Shown here: piece after piece, positions 36,651 to 44,413 of the stretch | How positions within the stretch are numbered: position 1 is the stretch's first letter | How the letters are laid out: each line of letters starts with the position of its first letter | Origin: Chitinophagaceae bacterium | Lineage (GTDB): Bacteria > Bacteroidota > Bacteroidia > Chitinophagales > Chitinophagaceae | Direction of reading: 5' to 3' | NCBI GenBank assembly: GCA_009996675.1 | Contig: JAACZQ010000044.1 | Span: 1-46,532 of the forward strand | DNA: 46,532 nt | Notes under the pieces: model-generated | Database searches by the model: none | Told to the model about the DNA's origin: nothing | The model's input: the letters and a program-made list of their open reading frames with translations, nothing else | Position numbers and translations under genes: made by a program

Positions 36651-36883
36651 ACAAAAGTGTTATAGCGATCAACAGTTTATGAATCAATTCTTTAAGTAGC
36701 CAACAGCATCCCGGGTTGATCATCCGGACTGCCATTGTACGGCTCCTGCTGTAAAAATATGGGTATTCCTTCTTACCCGCACATTTTGCAACGAATTATG
36801 CCCTCTGCGCTATGCGAAATGGTAAAAAAGCCGTATATTTCATTACCACAACCGTTGTGTTCCGCAACGGTAAAACTACTGCT
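36651..36883. other. Divergent spacer between the Fe-S protein and DUF4157 genes
   Basis: This 233-base spacer must hold both promoters. On the plus strand a loose -7 (TATATTTC, about 36834-36841) precedes a 9-bp hairpin (36851-36859 with 36863-36871). On the minus strand CACTTTTG lies next to the start codon of the Fe-S protein gene. Nothing else was recognised. Confidence 0.4.
36851..36871 (+). promoter_or_regulatory. Hairpin 12 bases before the DUF4157 start codon
   Basis: ACCGTTGTG pairs with CGCAACGGT (one T-G wobble) around a three-base loop. There is no T-run, so it is not a terminator. It may affect translation of the effector-like gene, but that is inference from position. Confidence 0.4.
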
Positions 36884-38884
36884 ATGCGTACCCAAAACAC
36901 AGCGCTTACATCACGCCAGAAACAGCGTGAGCAGGAATCTGCTCCCAAAACACCGGCTTATGGAAAAACTTTGCCGGCGGTAGCTCCCGTACAAAAAGTA
37001 GGGGCAGAGGAAGAAGAACCCATGCAGGGGAAATTTGAAACGGTTCAGCGCGTGGAGGAAGAAGAGCCATTACAAGGAAAGTTTGAAGCCATACAACGAG
37101 TGGAAGAAGAAGAACCGCTGCAGGGAAAATTTGAAACCATTCAACGTGTGGAGGAAGAAGAACCACTGCAGGGAAAGTTTGAAGCCATACAACGCGTAGA
37201 AGAGGAAGAACCACTGCAAGGTAAATTTGAAACGGTACAGCGTGTGGAAGAAGAAGAAGAACCGCTACAGGGTAAGTTTGAGACTATACAAAAAATGGGT
37301 GGTGAAGAAGAGGAAGTCCAGATGAAGCGAAAAACTACGGGTACTGTTGCTCAACTGGAAAATGGCAATACACCGCCACCCACTCCCAATAAAACCGGTA
37401 TGCCTGATAAACTCAAGTCGGGCATTGAAAATCTCTCCGGTATCTCCATTGATGACGTGAAAGTGCATTACAATTCCTCTAAACCCGCACAATTGAATGC
37501 CCATGCGTATGCACAGGGTACGGATATACATGTAGCACCCGGACAGGAAAAACATTTGCCACATGAAGCCTGGCATACGGTACAGCAAAAACAGGGGCGT
37601 GTAAAACCCACTTTGCAGATGAAACAGGGGATTCCGGTGAATGATGATACGGGCCTGGAAAAAGAAGCGGATGATATGGGTGCCAAAGCCATGCAAATGA
37701 AAGCCAAAGACGGGATTACATTCACCCGCAGGGTAACAGCTCCTTCTTATGTAGCACCAGTACAGGGAGGCTTCTGGGATAAAATGAAAGGCTTTTTCAG
37801 TCGCGGTGGCTCCGCCATCAAATCCGGTGCTACGGCGGCCGGGTCTGCGATCAAATCCGGTGCTTCTGCCGCTGGCAGTGCCCTTGCCTCGGGTGCCAAA
37901 GCAACGGGTGCTTTTGCCAGTTCTGCGGTAAACGGACAGGCAGATTCAACCGATTCGGTTAATTCCATCACGGGCACAGGTTTGCCGCTGGCTTCGGCCA
38001 TTGGTAGTGGTATTGGAGCGGCCGATACCATCAAAAACCAGAAACTGGATCTCGGGCCTTCTTATGGCGGTAGCAGCCTGGGTATTCTGGGCGGAACGGT
38101 TACGGGCGGACTGGGAGCCAAGGAATTGGTGAAGGGTATTCAAACCGGTGATGCCAAGCGCGGCTTCGGTGGTGCGCTGGATGTAGCCAGCGGAGGGCTC
38201 TCCATTGCTGGTGGCGCTTTATCCATGGCCGGTAGCAGTGCGGTACCCGGACTGGGACTGGCAGCAGCGAGTCTGGATACGGCCCGCAATATTGGTACGG
38301 CGGTATATACCGATAAACAGAAAAAGAAACTGGAAGCACAACATGCGCGCCTGGCAGAATCGGGTGGTAATGTAAGCGCAGAAACCCTTTCAGCCGATGG
38401 GGGCAAGGGGTATAAAGATGCCAACATGATTAAGCAGTACCAGATGCTGCAGATTGCCAAACGCGCGGCAGTGGTCCGGGAAAAACAACGTAACCGTGCG
38501 ATTGTGAATTCGGTGGCTTCCGGTATTGAAACCGCTGGGCATGCTACCATGGTGGGTACCGGCGCTACCGGTATTGGTGCTGCGGTAGGTGCAGGATTGG
38601 TGGCAGGAGGTAAAGGCATCAAAGCCGGTGCAGGTCTCTTCCGCTGGATCAAACAAAAAGCTATTGATGCCGGACTGGTGGGTAAGGGTAAACTGGATCC
38701 CCGTACTTCCGCCGGTAAAGCCAGTGATGCGATGTCCTTTATTGCCCATGCCAAAGACAATTACCAAAATCCCGAAGTACAGCAATCGCTGGAACTGATG
38801 GGCGCGAATAAAGAACAAATGGCCTTGTTTAAAGAGGGTAAGCTGAGTGTAGACGAAATGTATAAACTGTATAAAGCACGTTAG
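36884..38884 (+). CDS. DUF4157 (eCIS-associated) protein with tandem repeats and Ala/Gly-rich C-terminus
   Basis: This 666-residue protein is the marker gene of the accessory block. The start at 36884 ([14 protein letters not shown]) is preferred over 36812, since DUF4157 proteins usually start with a short polar N-terminus. After a Lys/Gln-rich tail come six copies of a 16-residue repeat (about residues 42-138). Next is the DUF4157 domain (about 165-265) with [14 protein letters not shown] and [14 protein letters not shown] segments and the zinc-like HEAWH motif at 227-231. The rest is Ala/Gly/Ser-rich with hydrophobic, glycine-zipper-like stretches near 431-470 and 547-602, suggestive of membrane insertion. 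DUF4157 is widely found in eCIS loci, often on cargo; the C-terminus would be the effector part. No signal peptide is present. Confidence 0.85.
   Translation: MRTQNTALTSRQKQREQESAPKTPAYGKTLPAVAPVQKVGAEEEEPMQGKFETVQRVEEEEPLQGKFEAIQRVEEEEPLQGKFETIQRVEEEEPLQGKFEAIQRVEEEEPLQGKFETVQRVEEEEEPLQGKFETIQKMGGEEEEVQMKRKTTGTVAQLENGNTPPPTPNKTGMPDKLKSGIENLSGISIDDVKVHYNSSKPAQLNAHAYAQGTDIHVAPGQEKHLPHEAWHTVQQKQGRVKPTLQMKQGIPVNDDTGLEKEADDMGAKAMQMKAKDGITFTRRVTAPSYVAPVQGGFWDKMKGFFSRGGSAIKSGATAAGSAIKSGASAAGSALASGAKATGAFASSAVNGQADSTDSVNSITGTGLPLASAIGSGIGAADTIKNQKLDLGPSYGGSSLGILGGTVTGGLGAKELVKGIQTGDAKRGFGGALDVASGGLSIAGGALSMAGSSAVPGLGLAAASLDTARNIGTAVYTDKQKKKLEAQHARLAESGGNVSAETLSADGGKGYKDANMIKQYQMLQIAKRAAVVREKQRNRAIVNSVASGIETAGHATMVGTGATGIGAAVGAGLVAGGKGIKAGAGLFRWIKQKAIDAGLVGKGKLDPRTSAGKASDAMSFIAHAKDNYQNPEVQQSLELMGANKEQMALFKEGKLSVDEMYKLYKAR
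37007..37297 (+). repeat. 48-bp coding tandem repeat in the DUF4157 gene
   Basis: Six units encode [11 protein letters not shown](A/T)(I/V)QRV with small changes. The first five are exactly 48 bases (16 codons), and the sixth has one extra Glu codon (51 bases). Synonymous differences between units show they are not a recent slippage product. Acidic repeats with a recurring VQR/QxK are typical of the region before DUF4157 domains. Confidence 0.92.
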
Positions 38885-38925
38885 ACAGAAAAGTAATATT
38901 CGCACCCAGTTCTAAAAATAACCAT

Positions 38926-40515
38926 ATGCTGCCACCGGGTACTCCTGTCGAAACCATTGTTCTGGAACAGGGACAACTGTTTTCCCAATCTGTAATATGG
39001 CAGTGGCAGCGCCGTTATTTTATGGAAAAAGGTCCTGCTGCCTGGCAAACTGGTGAAGTGCCACAATACATCACCAGCAATCCTTCCATGGCCAATGCCT
39101 ACGCTGAAATGGCTTTTGCGGTTATGCTGGATTGCCAGGATTATGAACAGGAGCAGCCATTATACCTGATTGAACTGGGGGGAGGATCCGGTCGCTTTGC
39201 TTTTCAGGTGCTCCGCCAGCTCGAAAAGCTCGGTCATATCGCCGGAGTACCGCTCACACTTTTCCGTTATCTCTTAACTGATTTTACACAACACAATATT
39301 AATTTCTGGAGCACACACCCTTCATTCGCACATTATTGTGAACAAGGGGTACTGGATTTTTCTCTGTTCGATTTCCAACAACCCGATAAACTGGTATTAC
39401 AGGTATCCGGAGCGCAAATAAATTCGGGCGATTTGCACAAGCCAACAATTGTTATTGCCAATTATGTGTTTGACAGCGTACCGGCAGAACTGGTTTATTT
39501 CAAAGACGGCGGATGGGAAGCCTGTTACAATACCATTACCGTTCCGGCAAGTATGGAGGGGAGTGAAGATGCTGCGGCTTTGCTTCAGACAGCTTTGTGC
39601 CGGTATGACCGTGGCCCCATGCCCGGTACATTTTCCAACCCCTGGTTGAATGATTTGTTACACGATTATGCCAAACGCCTGCAATCTGTATACACACTAA
39701 TACCATTACAAGTAGTGCAGTCGATCGACTATTTACGTGGACTGTCTTCCGGTGGCTGTATTTTGCTTACAGCAGACAAAGGCGATTACCGCCTGGAAAA
39801 CATCACCAGAAACACTGCACCGTCCCCGGTTAAACATGGCAGTATTTCCCTGTCGGTGAATTATCATGCAATGGCGCATTATTGTCGGAGCCTGGGCGGG
39901 GAAGTATATTACAGGCCCTTTCAGCATGCCAGTTTGCATATCGGCTGTCTTATGCTTACACCCAACCCCTTATCGTTTTCACTGACACGAATGGCCTGGC
40001 AAAGGCATATGGGAGGCTTTAACCCAGACGATTATTTTACCATCACGCAATGGGCAATCAAACAGCTCGGGAGTATGTCGATGGAAGAAATCAATGCATT
40101 GATACGGTTGGGTTATGCAGATATTCAGCTCATTAAAAAAGTACTACCGGTTCTTACACAAAAAATAAATAGCCTCAGAAAAACTGATTTGCAGGGATTG
40201 CGGCAGTTAATGCATAGTGCATGGGAAGACTATTTCCCATTAGCAGAGGAAGAAGATATTGCTTTTGATTTTGGCATGTTTATGTATCGGGCCGGTGATT
40301 ATGCATCCGCCATTTTTTATTTCACCCGCTCTGTAATGGTTTATGGTCCGGACGGAGGAACACTGTTTAATATGGCTAAATCATATATGGCATTGGAGCA
40401 GCCTGAAGCAGCTTTGCCAATCCTGGAAACCATTTACAAACACCGGCCTGATGATGAAAGTGTTCATGCATTGATGGCCGAATGTAAAAACAAATTAACA
40501 GCAGTGTCGGTTTGA
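38926..40515 (+). CDS. MidA-like SAM-dependent methyltransferase with C-terminal TPR region
   Basis: The 529-residue protein has a class I methyltransferase core with the SAM loop ELGGGSGRF (residues 83-91). The following RYLLTDFTQHNINFW and IVIANYVFDSVPAELVY fit the MidA/NDUFAF7-like group (PF02636 type), which methylates Arg in mitochondrial complex I. After a linker, the last 85 residues form one or two TPR units (GDYASAIFYFTRSVMVYGP, LFNMAKSYMALEQPEAALPILE). It lies between the DUF4157 gene and the nucleotidyltransferase-like gene, so it may modify a component of that system, but the target is unknown. Confidence 0.75.
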   Translation: MLPPGTPVETIVLEQGQLFSQSVIWQWQRRYFMEKGPAAWQTGEVPQYITSNPSMANAYAEMAFAVMLDCQDYEQEQPLYLIELGGGSGRFAFQVLRQLEKLGHIAGVPLTLFRYLLTDFTQHNINFWSTHPSFAHYCEQGVLDFSLFDFQQPDKLVLQVSGAQINSGDLHKPTIVIANYVFDSVPAELVYFKDGGWEACYNTITVPASMEGSEDAAALLQTALCRYDRGPMPGTFSNPWLNDLLHDYAKRLQSVYTLIPLQVVQSIDYLRGLSSGGCILLTADKGDYRLENITRNTAPSPVKHGSISLSVNYHAMAHYCRSLGGEVYYRPFQHASLHIGCLMLTPNPLSFSLTRMAWQRHMGGFNPDDYFTITQWAIKQLGSMSMEEINALIRLGYADIQLIKKVLPVLTQKINSLRKTDLQGLRQLMHSAWEDYFPLAEEEDIAFDFGMFMYRAGDYASAIFYFTRSVMVYGPDGGTLFNMAKSYMALEQPEAALPILETIYKHRPDDESVHALMAECKNKLTAVSV

Positions 40516-40525
40516 TTGCAATAAT

Positions 40526-42883
40526 ATGAGTGAACAACAAAACATAAGGGATAGCAAACCACCAGCAGGTATTTCGGCTGCGGATAGCCTGGGCCAGGAA
40601 GGTATGAGCTTACCCGCTGTTCCCGTTGTTCAGCAAATAAAAATCAGTAAGAATAGTAGCAAAACACAGAAAGCTGAAAAGTCAGTCGGTCGTTTTGAAC
40701 AGGAACAAAACCTGCGTGAATCTATTACACAGCGTAAGTCAAAAGCTGCAGATCACAAACAGTCTCACGAAGCTTATCAGACTCACACAAATAAATCAGC
40801 AGTATCGCAAGCGTCTGTAACCCGGTTTAATCCTGCACAAAAAAAGGATCGAACCGATCAGTCGCAGTCTGAGCCATTACGTGAAAAATCGGGTGACATG
40901 ATGCCGGATGCGGGCATGGGAACCATGGTGGGTTTACCGCCTGTACAACGACGTATTAAGCACGGGGGACGGGTTTATGGTCCGGGTGAACTGGCCGCGG
41001 CTACGGAAGCCCTTAAAGCCGAAGCACCTCCTGCCAGTGCCGTTGAAGAGAAACTGAATGACAAGGAAAGAAACTGGGAATGGAATAGTCACGATAAACG
41101 GTTTGATGAAGAGATTGTAGATGAAACCGAAGATTTGGATCCCTATGCCGACGAGAAATTTGATGAGGAAGAAAAGGATATACAATTTGTGCCCGATACT
41201 GTAGAAGGGATTGCTTCTGTGCTGGATAAGGAAAGGGTCAACTGGATTACGGATGATGATACCATGATGGATATACTCCGTGGTCCTTTTGAGGCCAACT
41301 GGTTTAAACTGCGTGGTGCATTAACCATGGGGCAATGGCCCGATTCGGTCAAGAAAAAACCTTCCTATGAAAACAGTTTGCTTTTCATGAATGCTATGGT
41401 GGATATGCGCTGGCGAAAATGGAAAGCTTTTTCGGTAGAAGCATTGAAGGGTATGAAGGATGAAGTTGCCAAACAGGCGCAGGAAAATGCGGCTTTCAGG
41501 GAAACCAAGGCGCAACTGGCCGGTGAAGCAAAATCAAGTGAAAATGATAAGCTGGCGCAAATTTTTGATCCGGTTGGTTCGATGGCCGTGACTTCAGATG
41601 TTGACTTATCGATGGGAGGCAGCAGTACCGAAATTGCTGTTGGTATGCTGAACCGTGAATTCAGGTCGCATTTTAAGGTGCCTTATGATCCGGGTACCGT
41701 ATTTGATATCAATGTGTATGCAGCCGACTGGATACATGGTGAAGCCCTGAATCAGAGTGGCGGTACCATGAATATCACACCCGGTAAAGAAGTTGGTAAA
41801 ATGACCAAGCAGGCTGAGAAAGAAAGGGATGATGATATGGAGATATGGTCACTGGTAAAAGTGGCCAGGAATATGGACAAAACACAATGGACAGACTATG
41901 CTACACAAACCACAAAAAATTTAACGGGGGATGCGAAAACGGCCATGCAAAATAAACTGGACACGGCCTGGGCCCGCTGCGCCAATTTTAAAGACCGGGT
42001 GACTACGCGAATGGCTGCAAAGGCCAAGCTGTATGCGCAGGAAGAGCAGGAACTGCTGAATCTGAGTAGTAAATCGGCTTTTGGAGAAAAATATAAAGAA
42101 CAGGCCAGGGAAACACGTGCATCCAATGAAATCTATCAGGAATTATTGGGCGAAGTAAAACAATTGCGTTTGCGTTTGGCGCAAATCAAAGATGTACAGC
42201 CCATGACAGATGAATTGCAACGGGAGTTCGACCGGGTGGGTAAAGCCCTGGGATCCAAAATTGCGGAAGCACTTACGTTTGCCAATGAAGTATATGCATC
42301 AGAGGGAGCTGTACAACATACCGTACTGGATCAGGGTGCAGGAAAAAAACTGACTAAACTGCAAGACAAAGCAAAAGCAGAATCACAAAAAAGTGGTCAA
42401 AAGAACGAGGAAGTATTGGCATATCAAAATCTTCGCGAAGTAAAATATAAACTTCGTAAAGAATTATTCCTGCAATCGGCCAATGAAAATGTAGGTGATG
42501 CCTTACATTCTCTGCATACCTATATTCAACTTCCGTTTTATGCCGTATATCGTGCCGGTAAATATTTATCCCGTTTAGTGGAAGCTACCAATAAACTTAT
42601 TGATGATCGTGAACTGGTAGAATCTATACCCAACTATACCGCGGTAAAGGATGTGGGAGAGAATGCCATGGCTATTAAAACAGATAAAGTAAAAGTAACG
42701 GATCCGGTAACCAAGGAAGTGAAGGAATTGGAAGGTGATCCGGAATATGTTAAGAAGAATGAATTTTTTAAAAAACAAAAAGACACAGATGCGCATCACC
42801 TCGAAACAGAGGTAATCAGTTATGGAGCGGCCATACCTGCCAAGTTTGAAGCCAAAAAAGAAAAAGACAAAAAAGCGCAATAA
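40526..42883 (+). CDS. Large hypothetical protein with nucleotidyltransferase-like signature (candidate effector)
   Basis: This 785-residue soluble protein has a Lys/Gln/Ser-rich disordered N-terminus (1-130) containing PVQR-like words, as in DUF4157-associated proteins, but no DUF4157 domain. A mid-region acidic linker (about 170-225) follows. At residues 351-362 the motif GSMAVTSDVDLS and the later Asp 394 in TVFDINVY resemble the GS...DxD...D active site of nucleotidyltransferase-fold enzymes. The C-terminal third (about 500-640) is helical and coiled-coil-like (LRLRLAQIKDV, QDKAKAESQKSGQKN). It lies ten bases after the methyltransferase gene and 19 before the pentapeptide gene. An NTase-type toxin or effector is a reasonable hypothesis, not a proven function. 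Confidence 0.6.
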   Translation: MSEQQNIRDSKPPAGISAADSLGQEGMSLPAVPVVQQIKISKNSSKTQKAEKSVGRFEQEQNLRESITQRKSKAADHKQSHEAYQTHTNKSAVSQASVTRFNPAQKKDRTDQSQSEPLREKSGDMMPDAGMGTMVGLPPVQRRIKHGGRVYGPGELAAATEALKAEAPPASAVEEKLNDKERNWEWNSHDKRFDEEIVDETEDLDPYADEKFDEEEKDIQFVPDTVEGIASVLDKERVNWITDDDTMMDILRGPFEANWFKLRGALTMGQWPDSVKKKPSYENSLLFMNAMVDMRWRKWKAFSVEALKGMKDEVAKQAQENAAFRETKAQLAGEAKSSENDKLAQIFDPVGSMAVTSDVDLSMGGSSTEIAVGMLNREFRSHFKVPYDPGTVFDINVYAADWIHGEALNQSGGTMNITPGKEVGKMTKQAEKERDDDMEIWSLVKVARNMDKTQWTDYATQTTKNLTGDAKTAMQNKLDTAWARCANFKDRVTTRMAAKAKLYAQEEQELLNLSSKSAFGEKYKEQARETRASNEIYQELLGEVKQLRLRLAQIKDVQPMTDELQREFDRVGKALGSKIAEALTFANEVYASEGAVQHTVLDQGAGKKLTKLQDKAKAESQKSGQKNEEVLAYQNLREVKYKLRKELFLQSANENVGDALHSLHTYIQLPFYAVYRAGKYLSRLVEATNKLIDDRELVESIPNYTAVKDVGENAMAIKTDKVKVTDPVTKEVKELEGDPEYVKKNEFFKKQKDTDAHHLETEVISYGAAIPAKFEAKKEKDKKAQ

Positions 42884-42902
42884 GTAAAACTCAGCATAGC
42901 CC

Positions 42903-43793
42903 ATGCACGCAAAGAATAAAAACCATTGGATTGATTTGTTAACTGCCAATGTAGATGCATTCAATCGGGAAGTGGCAGCATTGGCTCCCGGCTCCTATGC
43001 CGATCTCAGGGGTTGTGATCTGGGTAATATGTCGCTCGAGCGGGCTGCATTGCGAATGACAGATCTGGAAGGCGCCAGTTTGACCGGTGCGCGGGTATCC
43101 GGGCTGGAACTTTCGCGTACAAGGTTGAAAGATGTGCAGACTGAAGGCGTGATACTGGATGATGAATACTGGCGGCCGTTCCTGCATCAGATCCGTTGTT
43201 TATGGTCGGATAAGGATGAGTGGAACCGGCTTTGTGCTGCCGGTGAAAAACCATTACTGGAACACGCCAATCTGAATGGGATAGTGCTGAATGGATATCA
43301 GCTAAAACAAGTACAATTCCTGGGTGCCCAATTGCGTAATGCTGTTTTTATAGACTCGGATCTCGATGAAGCCGGACTGAATGAAACCGATTTGACCGGT
43401 GCCCGCTTTAATATCCGTGCAATGCATTATACTTCGCTGCAGGAAGCCAACCTGCAGGGCGCAGAACTGCGCGGATTGCATTTGCAGGGCGTAATGTTAC
43501 GCAGGGCCAGGCTGGAGGGGGCGGTTCTGGCCAATACTGTTTTTGTGAATTGTGAAGCAGATAACCTGTCGGCGAAGGGTGTAGATTTTTCCGGTGTGGA
43601 AGCAATTAATACACTCTTTTATCATGGAGATTTCTCAGAAAGCAATTGCACCCAGGCTCATTTTACCGAATGTAATTTCAATGGTGCCAGTTTCGCAGGA
43701 AGCCGGTGTGCATACAGTACCTGGGTTGACTGTAAAATGCAGGGAGTGGATTTCAGTAATGCGCAGTTGGACAATGCTGTGAAACCGGTGTAA
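42903..43793 (+). CDS. Pentapeptide-repeat protein
   Basis: The 296-residue protein is almost wholly pentapeptide repeats of A(D/N)LxX type. One block is at about residues 36-80 and a second at 118-290, split by an insertion of about 35 residues (DDEYWRPFLHQIRCLWSDKDEW). These form a right-handed quadrilateral beta-helix. Some family members mimic DNA and protect gyrase, others are structural. Its place as the last gene after the nucleotidyltransferase-like gene, with a 19-base gap, makes an immunity or adapter role possible. It ends three bases before the converging methyltransferase gene. Confidence 0.85.
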   Translation: MHAKNKNHWIDLLTANVDAFNREVAALAPGSYADLRGCDLGNMSLERAALRMTDLEGASLTGARVSGLELSRTRLKDVQTEGVILDDEYWRPFLHQIRCLWSDKDEWNRLCAAGEKPLLEHANLNGIVLNGYQLKQVQFLGAQLRNAVFIDSDLDEAGLNETDLTGARFNIRAMHYTSLQEANLQGAELRGLHLQGVMLRRARLEGAVLANTVFVNCEADNLSAKGVDFSGVEAINTLFYHGDFSESNCTQAHFTECNFNGASFAGSRCAYSTWVDCKMQGVDFSNAQLDNAVKPV

Positions 43794-43796
43794 GTA

Positions 43797-44399
43797 TTAA
43801 TGATACATGAATAAGGTGTAGTCATTGGGCCGATAGTCATTGGTTAATACAACCCTTGAGCTTAATTGCCGGCAATACTCTTCAATAAAAGCAGGTTTAT
43901 AGGATACGATCAGTCCTTGTGCAGGATCGGCATAACTGAGCAGGTTAAAGCCGAGTGCTATGCGGCAATTGTTGTATAGCTTTTCAATCATCCTGGGTAC
44001 ATAGAGGGGGTCGGTATTGTGATAGTTTAAAGTGCCGGATACCAGTATGTAATCGGTTACCGGTAATTCTGCAGTGGTAAAATCGCCCTGAAAAAAAAGT
44101 GTTTCGGGGATATGGGCATATTTGGCCGCTGCGATATCCAGTAATTCTGGTATTTGTTCAATACCAAAATAACGGGCATCCGGGAAATGATGGGAAAGAA
44201 AGCCACGGAGATCGCCGTGACCGCATCCGATATCCATAACCGAATGGTGATTGAGGTTCCCGATCCGGCAAAGCACTTCAAATCTTTGTTCCTGAGCCTG
44301 TTGATCTTCCCAACCCAGTGCCCCGGCGGTTCCGGCGCCGTATAGCTTAATTTGCTCTTTATGAAACCGGAATATGCCGGCAGTGTCTAATAATGACAT
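43797..44399 (-). CDS. Class I SAM-dependent methyltransferase
   Basis: The 200-residue protein has the motif I loop SVMDIGCGHGDLRGFL and the acidic motif II end in YFGIEQIPELLDIA. The later FFQGDF and YILVSGTLNY strands complete the Rossmann core. There is no signal or membrane segment. It is cotranscribed with the upstream membrane protein gene on the minus strand (14 bases between them). The substrate is unknown. Confidence 0.85.
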   Translation of the reverse strand: MSLLDTAGIFRFHKEQIKLYGAGTAGALGWEDQQAQEQRFEVLCRIGNLNHHSVMDIGCGHGDLRGFLSHHFPDARYFGIEQIPELLDIAAAKYAHIPETLFFQGDFTTAELPVTDYILVSGTLNYHNTDPLYVPRMIEKLYNNCRIALGFNLLSYADPAQGLIVSYKPAFIEEYCRQLSSRVVLTNDYRPNDYTLFMYH

Positions 44400-44413
44400 G
44401 CAAAAGGTTTGTA

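Noticed and set aside
37007..37297. Possible CRISPR or non-coding repeat
   Set aside because: The period is exactly 16 codons, in frame, with synonymous variation; it is a coding repeat.
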